Shown here piece by piece: positions 42,162 to 51,108 of a stretch of DNA of 52,607 bases; position 1 is the first letter of the stretch, and each line of letters opens with the position of its first letter. This stretch comes from JBBDMW01 sp040878005 (GTDB taxonomy: Bacteria > Chloroflexota > Dehalococcoidia > Lucifugimonadales > Lucifugimonadaceae). A model generated the notes under the pieces. It was not told the origin of the DNA. It searched no databases and worked only from the letters and a program-made list of their open reading frames with translations. The position numbers and the translations under genes were made by a program. The stretch spans positions 1 to 52,607 of the forward strand of contig JBBDMW010000061.1 of NCBI GenBank assembly GCA_040878005.1. Reading direction: 5' to 3'.

Positions 42162-43765
42162 CCGGGCTCCTGGTTGGCTTCAGATTCTTCTTCGTCTGGG
42201 CGGCCGCGTGCGGAGGAAAAAGCGATAATTCCCGGCACTATGCCTATCGCCACTATGCCCGCGGCAATCGTGAAGACCATCCCCAGGGAGTCGGCGAGGT
42301 TGTCCCTGGATTCCCTGAGGTCTGTTTCAAAGTCAGCCTCGGTCAATTCAGGGTCTGCCGCATATTCGGCCCTGATTTCGGCTAGCTGCTGACGCGAAAC
42401 CAGCACCGAAGGATCCGCAAGTGACGACGTGCCGGGGGCTGCGCCGCTGGTGCTTATGAGGCCGAGAAGTAGCGCACCCAGTACGGCGCTTCCCACTGCT
42501 ATGCCAAATACGCGGGAGGACTGGAGGCTGCTGGTGACCACCCCCAGCACATTCTCCGGCATGGCGTTTTGAACCGGCACCGTGTATGAAGTGAACCCTG
42601 CCGACACTCCTGCGCCCAGGACGAATGTCGCTGCTCCTATGGCTATGAAAGAAGTCCCTGGACCAATTGTCCCCAGCCAGCCCAGGGCCAGTACGCATCC
42701 CGTCGTTCCCACAAGTATGACTTCACGCGGGTGGCCGATTCTTGCCAGGATCTGACCTGAGGTGTTGGAGCCCACCGCCACGCCCATAGCCATGAACATC
42801 AGTGGCACTGCCGCCCACGTGGCCGGGCGGCCCTGCGCCCCCTGTACGAACAGCGGCAGAAATACTGTAGCCGCCACGATGCTCATCATGAGAGTGAACG
42901 AAGCAACCATCGCCGCCGTGAAAATTCGCGCCCTGAACAATCCGAGCGGGATCATCGGGTCTTCCGCTCGCTGCTCAATCCAGAGGAACGCCACCAGTGC
43001 TACGGCCGATAACCCAAAGAGTCCGATGATGACCGGAGAATTCCATGGAAAGGTTTCACCGCCGGTTGACAGGGCAAACAGCGCCGCCGTAGCTGATGTG
43101 GCGAATGCCGCGGCGCCTGCAATGTCAAGGCGGGCCTTGCGCCCGCTGTTCCTGATGCTGGGAAACCACGATCCAAGCAGGAAAAAGGCCAGGCCGCCCA
43201 CCGGCAGGTTGAGGAAAAATATCCACCGCCACGTAAGGGCGTCGGAAACCACGCCTCCAATCACGGGGCCAAGGACTCCAGAGAGGGTGAATCCCGTCGT
43301 GGTCACCCCTATCCACTTGGCGCGGTCCCCTGGTGCCCAAAGGTCCGCCATGATGATGAAGACACTCCCCATCACCCCTGCAAAGCCCACCCCCTGGAAG
43401 GCTCTGCCCACAATGAGTTGAGGCATGTCCTGGGCCACCCCGCACGCGGCCGAGGCGACCAGGAACAGCCCCAGCGAGCCAATAATCACTGACTTGCGGC
43501 CGTACAGGTCTGATAATTTTCCTGCCACCGGCACGCCTATCGCCGATGCCAGCGAAAACCCCGCGAAAAGCCATGTGTAGAGCGCAAACCCGCCAATGTC
43601 GGCGACGATGTTCTGGGCCGCTGTCGCCACCACTGTCTGGTTCATGGTGGCCACGAAGAGCGTGACAGTCAGGGCGGCTACCAGGAACAACTTCCGGCGG
43701 TACGGTACGTCCACCAGGGCCTTGATCTCAGCCGGCGCCGCCTCTTCAGTGTGAGTGGGCTGCAT
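42158..43765 (-). CDS. MFS transporter, DHA2 (14-TM) drug:H+ antiporter type, copy 1
   Basis: Membrane exporter of 535 residues with about 14 spans. Motif A (GKLSDLYGRKSVI near 78-90), motif C GFTLSGVLGPVIGG near 159 and the NQTVVATA motif of the DHA2 subfamily are present. A long loop before the last span (VSRQQLAEIRAEY...ESRDNLADSLGM) is shared with its neighbour. ATG 43765 begins in line with the paralog (VPYRRKLFLV); the frame runs on to 43903 but overlaps the upstream gene. No clear ribosome binding site. Substrate unknown. Confidence 0.88.
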   Translation of the reverse strand: MQPTHTEEAAPAEIKALVDVPYRRKLFLVAALTVTLFVATMNQTVVATAAQNIVADIGGFALYTWLFAGFSLASAIGVPVAGKLSDLYGRKSVIIGSLGLFLVASAACGVAQDMPQLIVGRAFQGVGFAGVMGSVFIIMADLWAPGDRAKWIGVTTTGFTLSGVLGPVIGGVVSDALTWRWIFFLNLPVGGLAFFLLGSWFPSIRNSGRKARLDIAGAAAFATSATAALFALSTGGETFPWNSPVIIGLFGLSAVALVAFLWIEQRAEDPMIPLGLFRARIFTAAMVASFTLMMSIVAATVFLPLFVQGAQGRPATWAAVPLMFMAMGVAVGSNTSGQILARIGHPREVILVGTTGCVLALGWLGTIGPGTSFIAIGAATFVLGAGVSAGFTSYTVPVQNAMPENVLGVVTSSLQSSRVFGIAVGSAVLGALLLGLISTSGAAPGTSSLADPSVLVSRQQLAEIRAEYAADPELTEADFETDLRESRDNLADSLGMVFTIAAGIVAIGIVPGIIAFSSARGRPDEEESEANQEPG

Positions 43766-43847
43766 AAACCAAAGGCTACACGCATCTGGTGTTTGACGGG
43801 TATGCCCGTTGAGAAAAATCAGCAGGCGGACAGGCTGCCTCCCAGCG

Positions 43848-45440
43848 TCAGGCCCCGGGTGGCTCATCCTCTCGTCGCGCGGCTGAGAATGTGAATATGG
43901 CAAGTGCTATGCCGATGCCGGTTACGACGGCGGAAGCCTTGAAGACCGCGTTGAGTGAGTCTCCAAGCGCTACCCGAGACTCCGCCAGCGCCTGCTCAAA
44001 GTCCGCTTCACCCAGGTCGGGATGGGCGATGAACTCTTGCCTGATTTCTGCCAGTTGCTGCTCAGAAACCAGTGCCTCCGGGTCAGCAAGGGCGCCTCTT
44101 GGTCCGTCGCCCGCGCCCAGATGACTGGATATCTGTGCGAGCAACAGGGCGCCAAGCGCCGCCGCGCCCAGGGCCGTACCGAACACCCTGGCCAGCTGAA
44201 GGCTGGTGGTGACCACGCCCAGGACTGTTATGGGCATGGCATTTTGAACCGGTGCCGTGAATGACGTAAACCCAAAAGACACACCCAGGCCAAGGACAAG
44301 CGTGGCTGATACCAGGAGGATCATTGGCGTATCGGGAGCCAGGGTGCTCATCCAGGCAAGGGTGATAGCCGCCAATGTTAGCCCACTGGCAGATATGACG
44401 CGCACATAGCCCGCGCGACCCAGTATCTGGCCGGCGATATTGGATCCGATCGCCACGCCCACGGCCATCGTCATCAACGGCAGTGCGGACGTCGTAGCGG
44501 ATTGTCCGCGCACGCCCTGCACGTAAAGCGGCAGGAACACAGTTGTGACAACGAAGGCGACCGTCACTGTCAATGATGCCGCCATGGCGCCGCTGAACAC
44601 CCGGGAGCGAAAAAGCCCCAGCGGAATCAGCGGGTCCTCCGCCCGCAGCTCGAACCTGATGAACAGCGCCAGTGCAATCGCTGCGACGGCGTACATGCTG
44701 AGCGCCATCGGTGATGTCCACCCGCTTTCCTCGCCCCCGACTGATAGCGCCAGCAGCGCCACGGAAATCGCAACCGTGAAGGCTATGGCGCCTTCAATGT
44801 CGAATCGTCCTCGTCGATTCTGCGGCGCTAATCCAGGGAACCATGTCCACAGAAGAAAGAACGCCACTCCGCCAACAGGCAGGTTGAGGTAGAAGATCCA
44901 CCGCCATGACAGCGCGTCTGAAACTGTGCCGCCAATGACCGGTCCCAGTACTCCCGACAGCGTGAACCCTGCCGCGGTGACACCCATCCATTTCGCACGG
45001 TCCTTGGGCTCCCACAGGGCCGCCATGATGATCCATACGCAGCCCATGACACCTGCGAATCCGATTCCCTGGAACGCGCGGGCCACAAGAAGCTGCTCCA
45101 TGTTCAGGGCCGCACCGCAGGCGCCGGACGCCACCAGAAATAGGGCCAGCGACGTTATGATCACCGGCTTGTTGCCGTAAAGGTCGGATAGCTTGCCTAC
45201 TATCGGGACTGCTGCGGCTGAGGTCAGGGCAAATCCCGCGAACAGCCAGGTGAACAGGTGGAAGCCGCCAATGTCAGCGACTATGCTTTGCGCTGCGGTG
45301 GCCACTACCGTCTGGTTCATGGTGGTGACGAACAGCGTTACAGTCAGCGCCCCCACCAGCAGCACCTTGCGCCGGTAAGGAACTTCAACAAGGCTTCCCG
45401 GCACCGGCGGAGCGGCAGCGGTGGTCTCAGATGTGGCCAT
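43848..45440 (-). CDS. MFS transporter, DHA2 (14-TM) type, copy 2
   Basis: 530 residues, aligned with copy 1 over the whole length, from VEVPYRRKVLLVGALTVTLF to the C-terminal EQQLAEIRQEF loop. NQTVVATAAQSIVADIGGF, GKLSDLYGNKPVI and LSGVLGPVIGGTVSDALSW are the clearest shared blocks. It is the upstream member of a tandem pair, 82 bases before copy 1, and both are probably on one transcript. The pair could pump related compounds or form a regulated duplicate. Confidence 0.88.
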   Translation of the reverse strand: MATSETTAAAPPVPGSLVEVPYRRKVLLVGALTVTLFVTTMNQTVVATAAQSIVADIGGFHLFTWLFAGFALTSAAAVPIVGKLSDLYGNKPVIITSLALFLVASGACGAALNMEQLLVARAFQGIGFAGVMGCVWIIMAALWEPKDRAKWMGVTAAGFTLSGVLGPVIGGTVSDALSWRWIFYLNLPVGGVAFFLLWTWFPGLAPQNRRGRFDIEGAIAFTVAISVALLALSVGGEESGWTSPMALSMYAVAAIALALFIRFELRAEDPLIPLGLFRSRVFSGAMAASLTVTVAFVVTTVFLPLYVQGVRGQSATTSALPLMTMAVGVAIGSNIAGQILGRAGYVRVISASGLTLAAITLAWMSTLAPDTPMILLVSATLVLGLGVSFGFTSFTAPVQNAMPITVLGVVTTSLQLARVFGTALGAAALGALLLAQISSHLGAGDGPRGALADPEALVSEQQLAEIRQEFIAHPDLGEADFEQALAESRVALGDSLNAVFKASAVVTGIGIALAIFTFSAARREDEPPGA

Positions 45441-45497
45441 AGTGGAAAAGGCTACACCCGACAGGGCTGTTGCGGCAGGTCGTTTTTTGGAAACGTA

Positions 45498-46184
45498 TTA
45501 CCTGAGGTTCATTACGGCATCCAGAACCGGAGGCAGGGTGCGTTCTATTACGAGGACGCTGCTGCTTGGTGGTTGGATCTGGAGAGAGAACCTGTCATTC
45601 GGGCCCAACAGGCTCCCGGAGGATGTCAGGCCGCCACTGGTCATATACGCAACCGAGTCATTGGCGTCGATAGCCACGGTGGTGTCGCGGTTGAGAATCC
45701 ACACCGTCATCTCGGCCTTTTCTCCCGGCTCCAGCAGGGTGGATTCAGATCCGAATATGTTGACTGACCATGGCACGTCCATGAGCGTCTGGTTGTCGTC
45801 TATGTAATTGACCACCAAACGGTTGTCGCTGGAAGCAGCGTCAGGGTCCGTGCCACTCTGGTCGGCAGTGTAGGGCGGGGAAAGATCCAGTGGGCTGGCG
45901 CCCTGGGGGTTCTCCACTATGACGCTGAACTTGAAGACAGCAGGAGTGCTGCCGATTTTGCCGCGGAAGGCAATGACGCTGCCTTTGGTTCGAATAGCGC
46001 TCTGTGCCTGCTCCAGCCCGCCGAGAACTGTTTCTCTGGATCGCTCTGACGAAAACACACCTGTGTTCAACACGGTGAAAGCGAACATGGACGCTACCAC
46101 CACGAAGGCAATCATGATGATGGCCGTCTCTATGCCTGTTATGCCAAACTGGCCTCTTGCGTTTGTGGGAGTGCTGCCTGCCAT
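45498..46184 (-). CDS. Archaellin/type IV pilin-like protein
   Basis: A 228-residue protein with an archaeal-type class III signal: ARG at 9-11, then QFGITGIETAIIMIAFVVVA and SMFAFTVLNTG, the hydrophobic N-terminal helix. The next part (SSERSRETVLGGLEQAQSAI, then the RTKGSVIAFRG turn) and the beta-rich C-terminal domain with TLLEPGEKAEMTVWI also fit archaellins. Cleavage would be after G11. No archaellum motor (FlaI/ArlI), FlaJ/ArlJ, or prepilin peptidase gene is in the window. It could be a filament subunit or a pseudopilin-like surface protein. Confidence 0.8.
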   Translation of the reverse strand: MAGSTPTNARGQFGITGIETAIIMIAFVVVASMFAFTVLNTGVFSSERSRETVLGGLEQAQSAIRTKGSVIAFRGKIGSTPAVFKFSVIVENPQGASPLDLSPPYTADQSGTDPDAASSDNRLVVNYIDDNQTLMDVPWSVNIFGSESTLLEPGEKAEMTVWILNRDTTVAIDANDSVAYMTSGGLTSSGSLLGPNDRFSLQIQPPSSSVLVIERTLPPVLDAVMNLR

Positions 46185-46330
46185 GCCTGCTGCCTGTGTC
46201 CACTGGTTGCGTGCCTGACGCAGGTCACGCTGGTCAGAGATAACTGTGATTCAGGCTAAGCTGGCCCTGTTGGTAGCACGTGCGGTTCAGCACCCATGAC
46301 GGCTGGAGCCATACTCCAAGCTGCTAGTGG

Positions 46331-47113
46331 TTAGGGTTTGACGGACCTGCTCACGAAGCACGGCCATGAAAAGAAGAAGTCTCCGCCGGGTGCGGGCGCG
46401 ATTCGATACTCTGACACGGCTTCAGCCGGAGCATTCTCCCAGTCTTTGCGAATTTGCTCACGCATGTCCTCGGGTGTGCCAGACCGGCGGGTCCAGGCAT
46501 TCATGGTCATGTCGACGCGGGTGATCGTTTCGAAGTTCATTGTGAGGCCTATGGCCTCAATCGACCTTCTCCACTCGGACGCCGACAGGTTGCGGCCGTG
46601 TGTGGGGTCGCGGCGCTTCTCCATATCCTGGTGCCATGAGGCTGCCGTTGCGTTTTCGGACGTGCACGTGTCCGCCAGCAGAAACATGCCACCCGGTCGC
46701 AGGACCCTGGCGACTTCTGCGAGGCACTTCTCAATGTCATGAAAATGATGAGGAGCGGTGCGGCAGGTGACCAGGTCCAGGGTTTCGTCCCCGAACGGAA
46801 GCGCCTCTGCGGCCACAAAGGCCAGCCCCACGTTGGTGAGACCCTTTTCTGCAGCGAGCCGCCGCGCCTCATAAAGCATTCCCGGCGCAATGTCTGTGGC
46901 TATTACAAAGCCGCAGTAAGGGGCTACTGCGCACGCCGTGAATCCCGGCCCTGTGGCAATGTCTATGGCCTTGTCGAACCGGCCACCTTCTGACGCGAGC
47001 CGCCGCAGGACCTGAAGGCTTTCCCCGGAAGAGTGCGGCGCGCTCGATGCGTATTCTCTCGCCTGCCGGTCGAACTGATCACGTACGCTGTGAGAATGTT
47101 CCTGTGATGACAC
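46331..47113 (-). CDS. Class I SAM-dependent methyltransferase
   Basis: Methyltransf_11/UbiE-type enzyme of 260 residues. SAM motif I is AIDIATGPGFTA near 50, acidic motif II FVIATDIAPGM near 69, and motif IV DLVTCRTAPHHFHD near 113; LRPGGMFLLAD follows. GTG 47113 has GGAG five bases upstream; the frame extends to 47287 without a signal. Substrate unknown; no quinone genes are adjacent. Confidence 0.85.
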   Translation of the reverse strand: MSSQEHSHSVRDQFDRQAREYASSAPHSSGESLQVLRRLASEGGRFDKAIDIATGPGFTACAVAPYCGFVIATDIAPGMLYEARRLAAEKGLTNVGLAFVAAEALPFGDETLDLVTCRTAPHHFHDIEKCLAEVARVLRPGGMFLLADTCTSENATAASWHQDMEKRRDPTHGRNLSASEWRRSIEAIGLTMNFETITRVDMTMNAWTRRSGTPEDMREQIRKDWENAPAEAVSEYRIAPAPGGDFFFSWPCFVSRSVKP

Positions 47114-47500
47114 GTGTACTCCGTTCAGTTTGATGACGCTGCAACTGCAGGCGGCTGCCGGTGACACCGGACACTTCCTGGAAATCCGAAGGCCCGCCCG
47201 AATTATGCACCAGCGTGGCCATGATGCCCACGACGCGGCCGGTTGGTATACATTTCCCTTTGCTGCACCCTGTGTGCCGACTGGCACAGAGTCTGCGACC
47301 GGCTTACCATTCTGCTATCTCTTGTAGATGATCTGGCACATGGAAACCTGGCGTGGCGCTCCCGGCGGTAACGGACCCTCAGAAATTGGTGTAGGGTTGC
47401 CGGTCTCTGGGCGGGTGTACCCGGGCCGCTGCGCTAAACCAGCGGCTGGTATGAGTGGAGTGGTTAGAGTTCGATCCATCGCGGTCGAAAGGAGCCATCG

Positions 47501-47737
47501 ATGCCTATTCGTGCTTATCTGCTTATCGAGGCAGAGGCAGGTAGGGGCAATCAAATCTTGGCGGAGGTCCGCAAGCTGCCGGAGACAGTGCAGGCAGACC
47601 GTGTGACCGGACCGTACGATGTGATCTGTGTGCTTGAGTCTGATGATCTGGACAAGGTGGGCGACCTGGTGCGTCAGACTGTGCACAATATCGAAGGCGT
47701 CACGCGCACCATGAGTTGCCTTCGCTTCACTGGCTGA
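47501..47737 (+). CDS. Stand-alone Lrp/AsnC-type ligand-binding (RAM) domain
   Basis: A 78-residue protein that consists of only the effector-binding half of Lrp/AsnC regulators: RAYLLIEAEAG, VTGPYDVICVLESDD and the C-terminal MSCLRF strand. There is no DNA-binding helix-turn-helix. ATG 47501 has GGAG seven to eight bases before it. A leader hairpin (GCCGCTG/CAGCGGC, 47425-47446) lies upstream. Such small RAM proteins form oligomers that bind amino acids; the partner is unknown. Confidence 0.88.
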   Translation: MPIRAYLLIEAEAGRGNQILAEVRKLPETVQADRVTGPYDVICVLESDDLDKVGDLVRQTVHNIEGVTRTMSCLRFTG

Positions 47738-47792
47738 GCTTCATCCAGGTTTTACCTGCCCACTCCCGGCTGAACGTGGGACACGGCCAACC

Positions 47793-48938
47793 TCAGGTGA
47801 ACCTCTCCACCCTGTACGGCGCCAGGATGTCAATTCTTGCTCCGTCGATGATCTCAGTCGCCGCGAATTCGCCCACCAATGGCGCAAGCGTCACACCGCT
47901 GTGCGTCACAGCGAAGTAGACATTGGGCGCTGCTTCAGCAAACCCCAGTATCGGATGCCCGTCGGCCGGCATTGGCCGGAACCCCCGCCTGACCTCACTG
48001 ACACGTGCGCCGTTGAGGGCGGGCAGGAAATTGGCAGCTGTACGGACCACTTGCTCTGATGCCTGTTGAAGGGCGTCCGCTGCCACCTCATCATGCATGT
48101 TGCCGTGGATCATCACTGAACCATCGTTCATCTGCCTGATATTGAGTAACTGCTCTGGCGGCAGATCTCTTGCCGTGTGAAGCACAGCAATGTTCTGAAA
48201 CGCCGGAGCCACTGGCTCTGTAATGACACCGACGCCTGGGCTGGCGAGCTGCGGGATCTCTATTCCCAGCCCGGCGGCAAGCCCTGTGACGTCCACGCCA
48301 TTGGCCAGGACCACGGCATCACACGGGATTTCGTCATCAGGCGTGGTCACCGCCTCGACATTAGAGTCGGCATTCGGACGCTGCAAGCCAGTTGCCGGTG
48401 AACCTGTCCGTATGTCTGCGCCATGCTCAGCCGCCCGTTCCAGGCAGGCATTAATCACGGATGCTGTATCCACGTGGCCATCTATATCTGTGTAAGACGC
48501 AGACGCCACCGGACCCGTTACAAGTCCTGGTTCAATCTGCACAACCTCATCGGGGCTTATAAGGCGGATCGGGTAGCCCCACGACTGGAGTTCCTGGACA
48601 CGCGCCTCGAACTCTCCTGCACTCTCGGGGTTGGCTGTCCATCGCAGTTCGCCGCCCCATCTCACTGAATTCTCAGCGCCCGTCCGGCGTACGAACCTGC
48701 TCCACATGTCAAGGGAGCGGCGGTTCAGGTCGTGATAGCCGCGCGGCTTCTTGTCGCGACCGTTAATCCACGCGAACGATACGGCAGACGCGGCCTGTCC
48801 TGGCTGACCCGCCTCCAACAGTGTGACCTGTGCGTTTCGAAGAGATAGATGGAATGCTATCGAAGCGCCAACTATTCCTCCGCCCACCACAACGACGCGA
48901 GGTGCTGTTCCCGTGGGACGTTGGCGGCCAGTGGTCAT
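47793..48938 (-). CDS. FAD-dependent oxidoreductase, DAO family
   Basis: Flavoprotein amine or amino-acid oxidase of 381 residues. The Rossmann motif VVVVGGGIVGASIAFHL opens the protein, LLEAG follows at the end of beta2, and the C-terminal GFRPMPADGHPILGF plus FAVTHSGVTLAP closes the FAD site. It resembles glycine oxidase/D-amino acid dehydrogenase-type enzymes. ATG 48938 has GGAG seven bases upstream; longer frames to 49040 are not needed. Confidence 0.88.
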   Translation of the reverse strand: MTTGRQRPTGTAPRVVVVGGGIVGASIAFHLSLRNAQVTLLEAGQPGQAASAVSFAWINGRDKKPRGYHDLNRRSLDMWSRFVRRTGAENSVRWGGELRWTANPESAGEFEARVQELQSWGYPIRLISPDEVVQIEPGLVTGPVASASYTDIDGHVDTASVINACLERAAEHGADIRTGSPATGLQRPNADSNVEAVTTPDDEIPCDAVVLANGVDVTGLAAGLGIEIPQLASPGVGVITEPVAPAFQNIAVLHTARDLPPEQLLNIRQMNDGSVMIHGNMHDEVAADALQQASEQVVRTAANFLPALNGARVSEVRRGFRPMPADGHPILGFAEAAPNVYFAVTHSGVTLAPLVGEFAATEIIDGARIDILAPYRVERFT

Positions 48939-49200
48939 GTCGGTGCTCCTCAACATCGTATTGGCGAAGGGCGTGCCGCTATGTGGCGAAGACGGTCCAT
49001 AAAGGGTGTGCGTCCAATCAACCCGCGATTGCCAGCGCACTCTATCACGCTGCCAGCCTCGTCTTCACCGAGTCATTTCACTCCGCTCCGGGATGAAAGA
49101 ACTCCATCGCAAAACGTTGTTGACGGCTGCGGCGTGACCGGTCGGGAAAGCCCACACTGTCCAGCGAAAATGATTCGCTCTGTCTGCTCGGATGGGACTA

Positions 49201-49575
49201 ATGGAAAAATTGTTCTGGCTGGCGATGGCCGGCGCACTGGGCACTCTTGCACGATACGGCGTTGCGACCATCGTGCAGCGGCATGCCGGCGATGCCTTCC
49301 CCTGGGGAGTGCTTGCCGCTAACCTGACCGGTTCATTCCTGTTTGGCCTTGTTTGGGCGGCAGGGGAGAACCAGGGTTGGATCAGCGAACAGATGCGTGT
49401 GGTTGCGCTTGTTGGCTTCCTGGGCGCGTTCACAACGTTTTCCACGTTCGCCTTCAACAACGCTCAGATGATCCGCACATCCGACTGGGTATGGCTCGCC
49501 GGCAACCTTGCCCTGAACAACGTCCTTGGTATAGCACTGGTATTCGCAGGGTTCCGCGCAGGCCGGGTGTTATAA
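49201..49575 (+). CDS. crcB: Fluoride ion exporter CrcB/Fluc
   Basis: Small four-span membrane channel (124 residues) that works as a dual-topology dimer. The family signatures GALGTLARYG, NLTGSFLFG and GFLGAFTTFSTF are intact, including the fluoride-path phenylalanines and the sodium-site segment. ATG 49201 follows GGATGGG; ATG 49192 is an alternative. A single copy, compatible with a homodimer. No fluoride riboswitch was found upstream. Confidence 0.93.
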   Translation: MEKLFWLAMAGALGTLARYGVATIVQRHAGDAFPWGVLAANLTGSFLFGLVWAAGENQGWISEQMRVVALVGFLGAFTTFSTFAFNNAQMIRTSDWVWLAGNLALNNVLGIALVFAGFRAGRVL

Positions 49576-49630
49576 CCCTCTGGGCGATGCCGTCATGGAT
49601 TCAGCGGCTGACTTGAGCATCGGCGTCAAC

Positions 49631-50146
49631 TCAGGGACCTGCCACAGCGAACGGCTCGGCGGCTTCTTGACGTTCTGCCGCTGCCTTCATATTGTCCAGG
49701 GTTCTGAGCATTCCTTTTCGGATTGTCGAAGCGCGCCTGGTGACGAGGTAAAAGGTCTTTATCATCATGCCGCCGCTCTTGGGTTCGATGACTCGGAAGG
49801 AATGTTCCAGCTGGGTGCCACCGTCATGGGGTGTCAGCCGAAACCACCACGTCACGTTTGGTACAGAGTCCGGGTTACCCTTCTTGAGTGGAGGAGGATA
49901 TGACTTCCAGGAGAACTCCAATGGTGGATCGAAAACCACGCATTCAGAGCGGGCGATGAATGACCCCACCATCTTGATGGACTCGTCTGCCTCCCACGTA
50001 GTGCCTTCTGCTATGGGCCCATCTACTCGAATGGCCCTGATTTCTCCGCTGCCTGCCAACTCTTGATGGCGGGCGACATCCGTCACTATGGCCCAAACGT
50101 CTTCAGGCGACGCATCGATCTTGATTCGCTCAGTCCCTTGCCACAT
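49631..50146 (-). CDS. SRPBCC family protein (START-like/polyketide-cyclase fold)
   Basis: 171 residues: RIKIDASPEDVWAIVTDVARHQE opens the hydrophobic-cavity fold, followed by FDPPLEFSWKSY and RLTPHDGGTQLEHSFRV. Probably binds a hydrophobic ligand. Its ATG at 50146 lies 17 bases inside the padR 3' end, and AAGGGG precedes it, so it is translationally coupled to padR and shares its operator. A frame that starts at 50260 in the padR coding region is a read-back artefact. Confidence 0.82.
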   Translation of the reverse strand: MWQGTERIKIDASPEDVWAIVTDVARHQELAGSGEIRAIRVDGPIAEGTTWEADESIKMVGSFIARSECVVFDPPLEFSWKSYPPPLKKGNPDSVPNVTWWFRLTPHDGGTQLEHSFRVIEPKSGGMMIKTFYLVTRRASTIRKGMLRTLDNMKAAAERQEAAEPFAVAGP

Positions 50147-50753
50147 CGAACTTACCCCTTTCCATGAAACGCTGAAACATCTCCCTTGATGGAGCCTTGT
50201 CCATCTCATCCCACTGGCTGACTTCCGATTCAGCCCAGTCGGCCCAGTCAAGGACTGCACTATTCAGGCCTGAAAGGAAGCCCACCACGAGGCCGATTAT
50301 GTGGAGGCGCTCCGGGAACGGCCCCCCTGTTTCCGCATACTCCTGGACGAAGGTCATGCCACGCGCCTTCTCCTGCTCAGCATGGGTCTTGATGTGCCGA
50401 ATCTGATCCAGGAGCTGCTCCCTGGTGCCCTGGTCCGCCAGGAACACCTTCAATATGCCCTCGAACTCCAACGTCAGCGGCGCTGCGGGCTCATCCAGCC
50501 ACGCCCTCAGTGCCTCGCGGCCTTTTGGCGTGATGGTGTACACCGTTCGCGGGCGCCTGCCCACTCGCTCACGTTTGGCCGTGGCCAGCCCGTGAGCCAC
50601 CAGGTTCTTGGGCTCCTCGTATAGCTTGCTCTGCGCACGCGGCCAGAAATTGCTCAGGCTGCGTTCCATCTGTTGAGCCAGCTCGTAGGTGGTCCATGGC
50701 TTTAGCGCTAGCAAACCGAGCATGGCATGAGAAGTGGTCGTCAGTTTCTTCAT
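50130..50753 (-). CDS. PadR family transcriptional regulator
   Basis: 207 residues. The N-terminal winged helix holds AMLGLLALKPWTTYELAQQM and FWPRAQSKLYEEPKNLVAHGL, the R-x-x-x-Y-x-I-T-x-x-G block (RPRTVYTITPKGREALRAWL) follows, and the C-terminal helical dimerisation part of the Vir_act_alpha_C type fills about 90-195. Upstream lie two near-identical palindromes that overlap its own promoter, so it probably represses itself and the SRPBCC gene until a ligand binds. Confidence 0.92.
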   Translation of the reverse strand: MKKLTTTSHAMLGLLALKPWTTYELAQQMERSLSNFWPRAQSKLYEEPKNLVAHGLATAKRERVGRRPRTVYTITPKGREALRAWLDEPAAPLTLEFEGILKVFLADQGTREQLLDQIRHIKTHAEQEKARGMTFVQEYAETGGPFPERLHIIGLVVGFLSGLNSAVLDWADWAESEVSQWDEMDKAPSREMFQRFMERGKFDVARD

Positions 50754-50765
50754 CTTGGGCTGTAA

Positions 50766-50811
50766 TACTCCTAATGGGAGTATATTATTACTCTCAATGG
50801 GAGTAAGTCAA
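50766..50811 (-). promoter_or_regulatory. padR promoter with two palindromic operators
   Basis: Palindromes TACTCCTAATGGGAGTA (50766-50782) and TACTCTCAATGGGAGTA (50789-50805) are 23 bp apart. On the minus strand the -35 is TTGACT (50811-50806) and the -10 TAATAT (50787-50782) with 18 bases between; the second palindrome fills that spacer exactly. The layout fits PadR autorepression. Confidence 0.85.
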
Positions 50812-50821
50812 GCAATGTTAG

Positions 50822-51108
50822 GAGCGTTTCGCTGAAACTGTGGACCGCCGCGACGAACGGTGGGGGCAGCCGGTGTTCTTCTACACACCGTCCATGTGCC
50901 TTCGAAGCCGACGGATGGCACCCCGACGGGCGAAGTCACCCAGGCGCGACAACTCACCGGCCTGCTCCAGGCATTGGAGGACAGGCCGTGGGTAATCGGA
51001 TCTTTGGCGTGGGCACACCACATGATTGACGCGCCCATGGAACCAGGCGACGGTTTCCGCGGCCGCTTGGCGGAGGCGGTCCTGGCCTGTTTTTACGGCT
51101 CCCGCTGA
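50822..51108 (+). pseudogene. Frameshifted C-terminal remnant of a glycosidase-like protein
   Basis: Two reading frames join into one recognisable tail. The first (50822 to about 50885) gives RWGQPVFFY; the second continues with TVHVPSKPTDG, then QLTGLLQALEDRPWVIGSL and GDGFRGRLAEAVLACFYG, a pattern like the end of GH113-type or other glycoside-hydrolase TIM barrels (family assignment tentative). An extra AC in the ACACAC run near 50882-50887 would explain the shift. The upstream part of the gene is missing: there is a stop at 50819 and the padR promoter beyond it. Confidence 0.5.

Noticed and set aside
42762..43421. Long plus-strand open frame opposite the first MFS gene
   Set aside because: It lies wholly over a well-supported minus-strand gene and its translation is low-complexity, the usual shadow of GC-rich coding sequence.
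49041..49200. Possible fluoride riboswitch before crcB
   Set aside because: I could not find the conserved GGTGATGG-type pseudoknot core or its partner strand.
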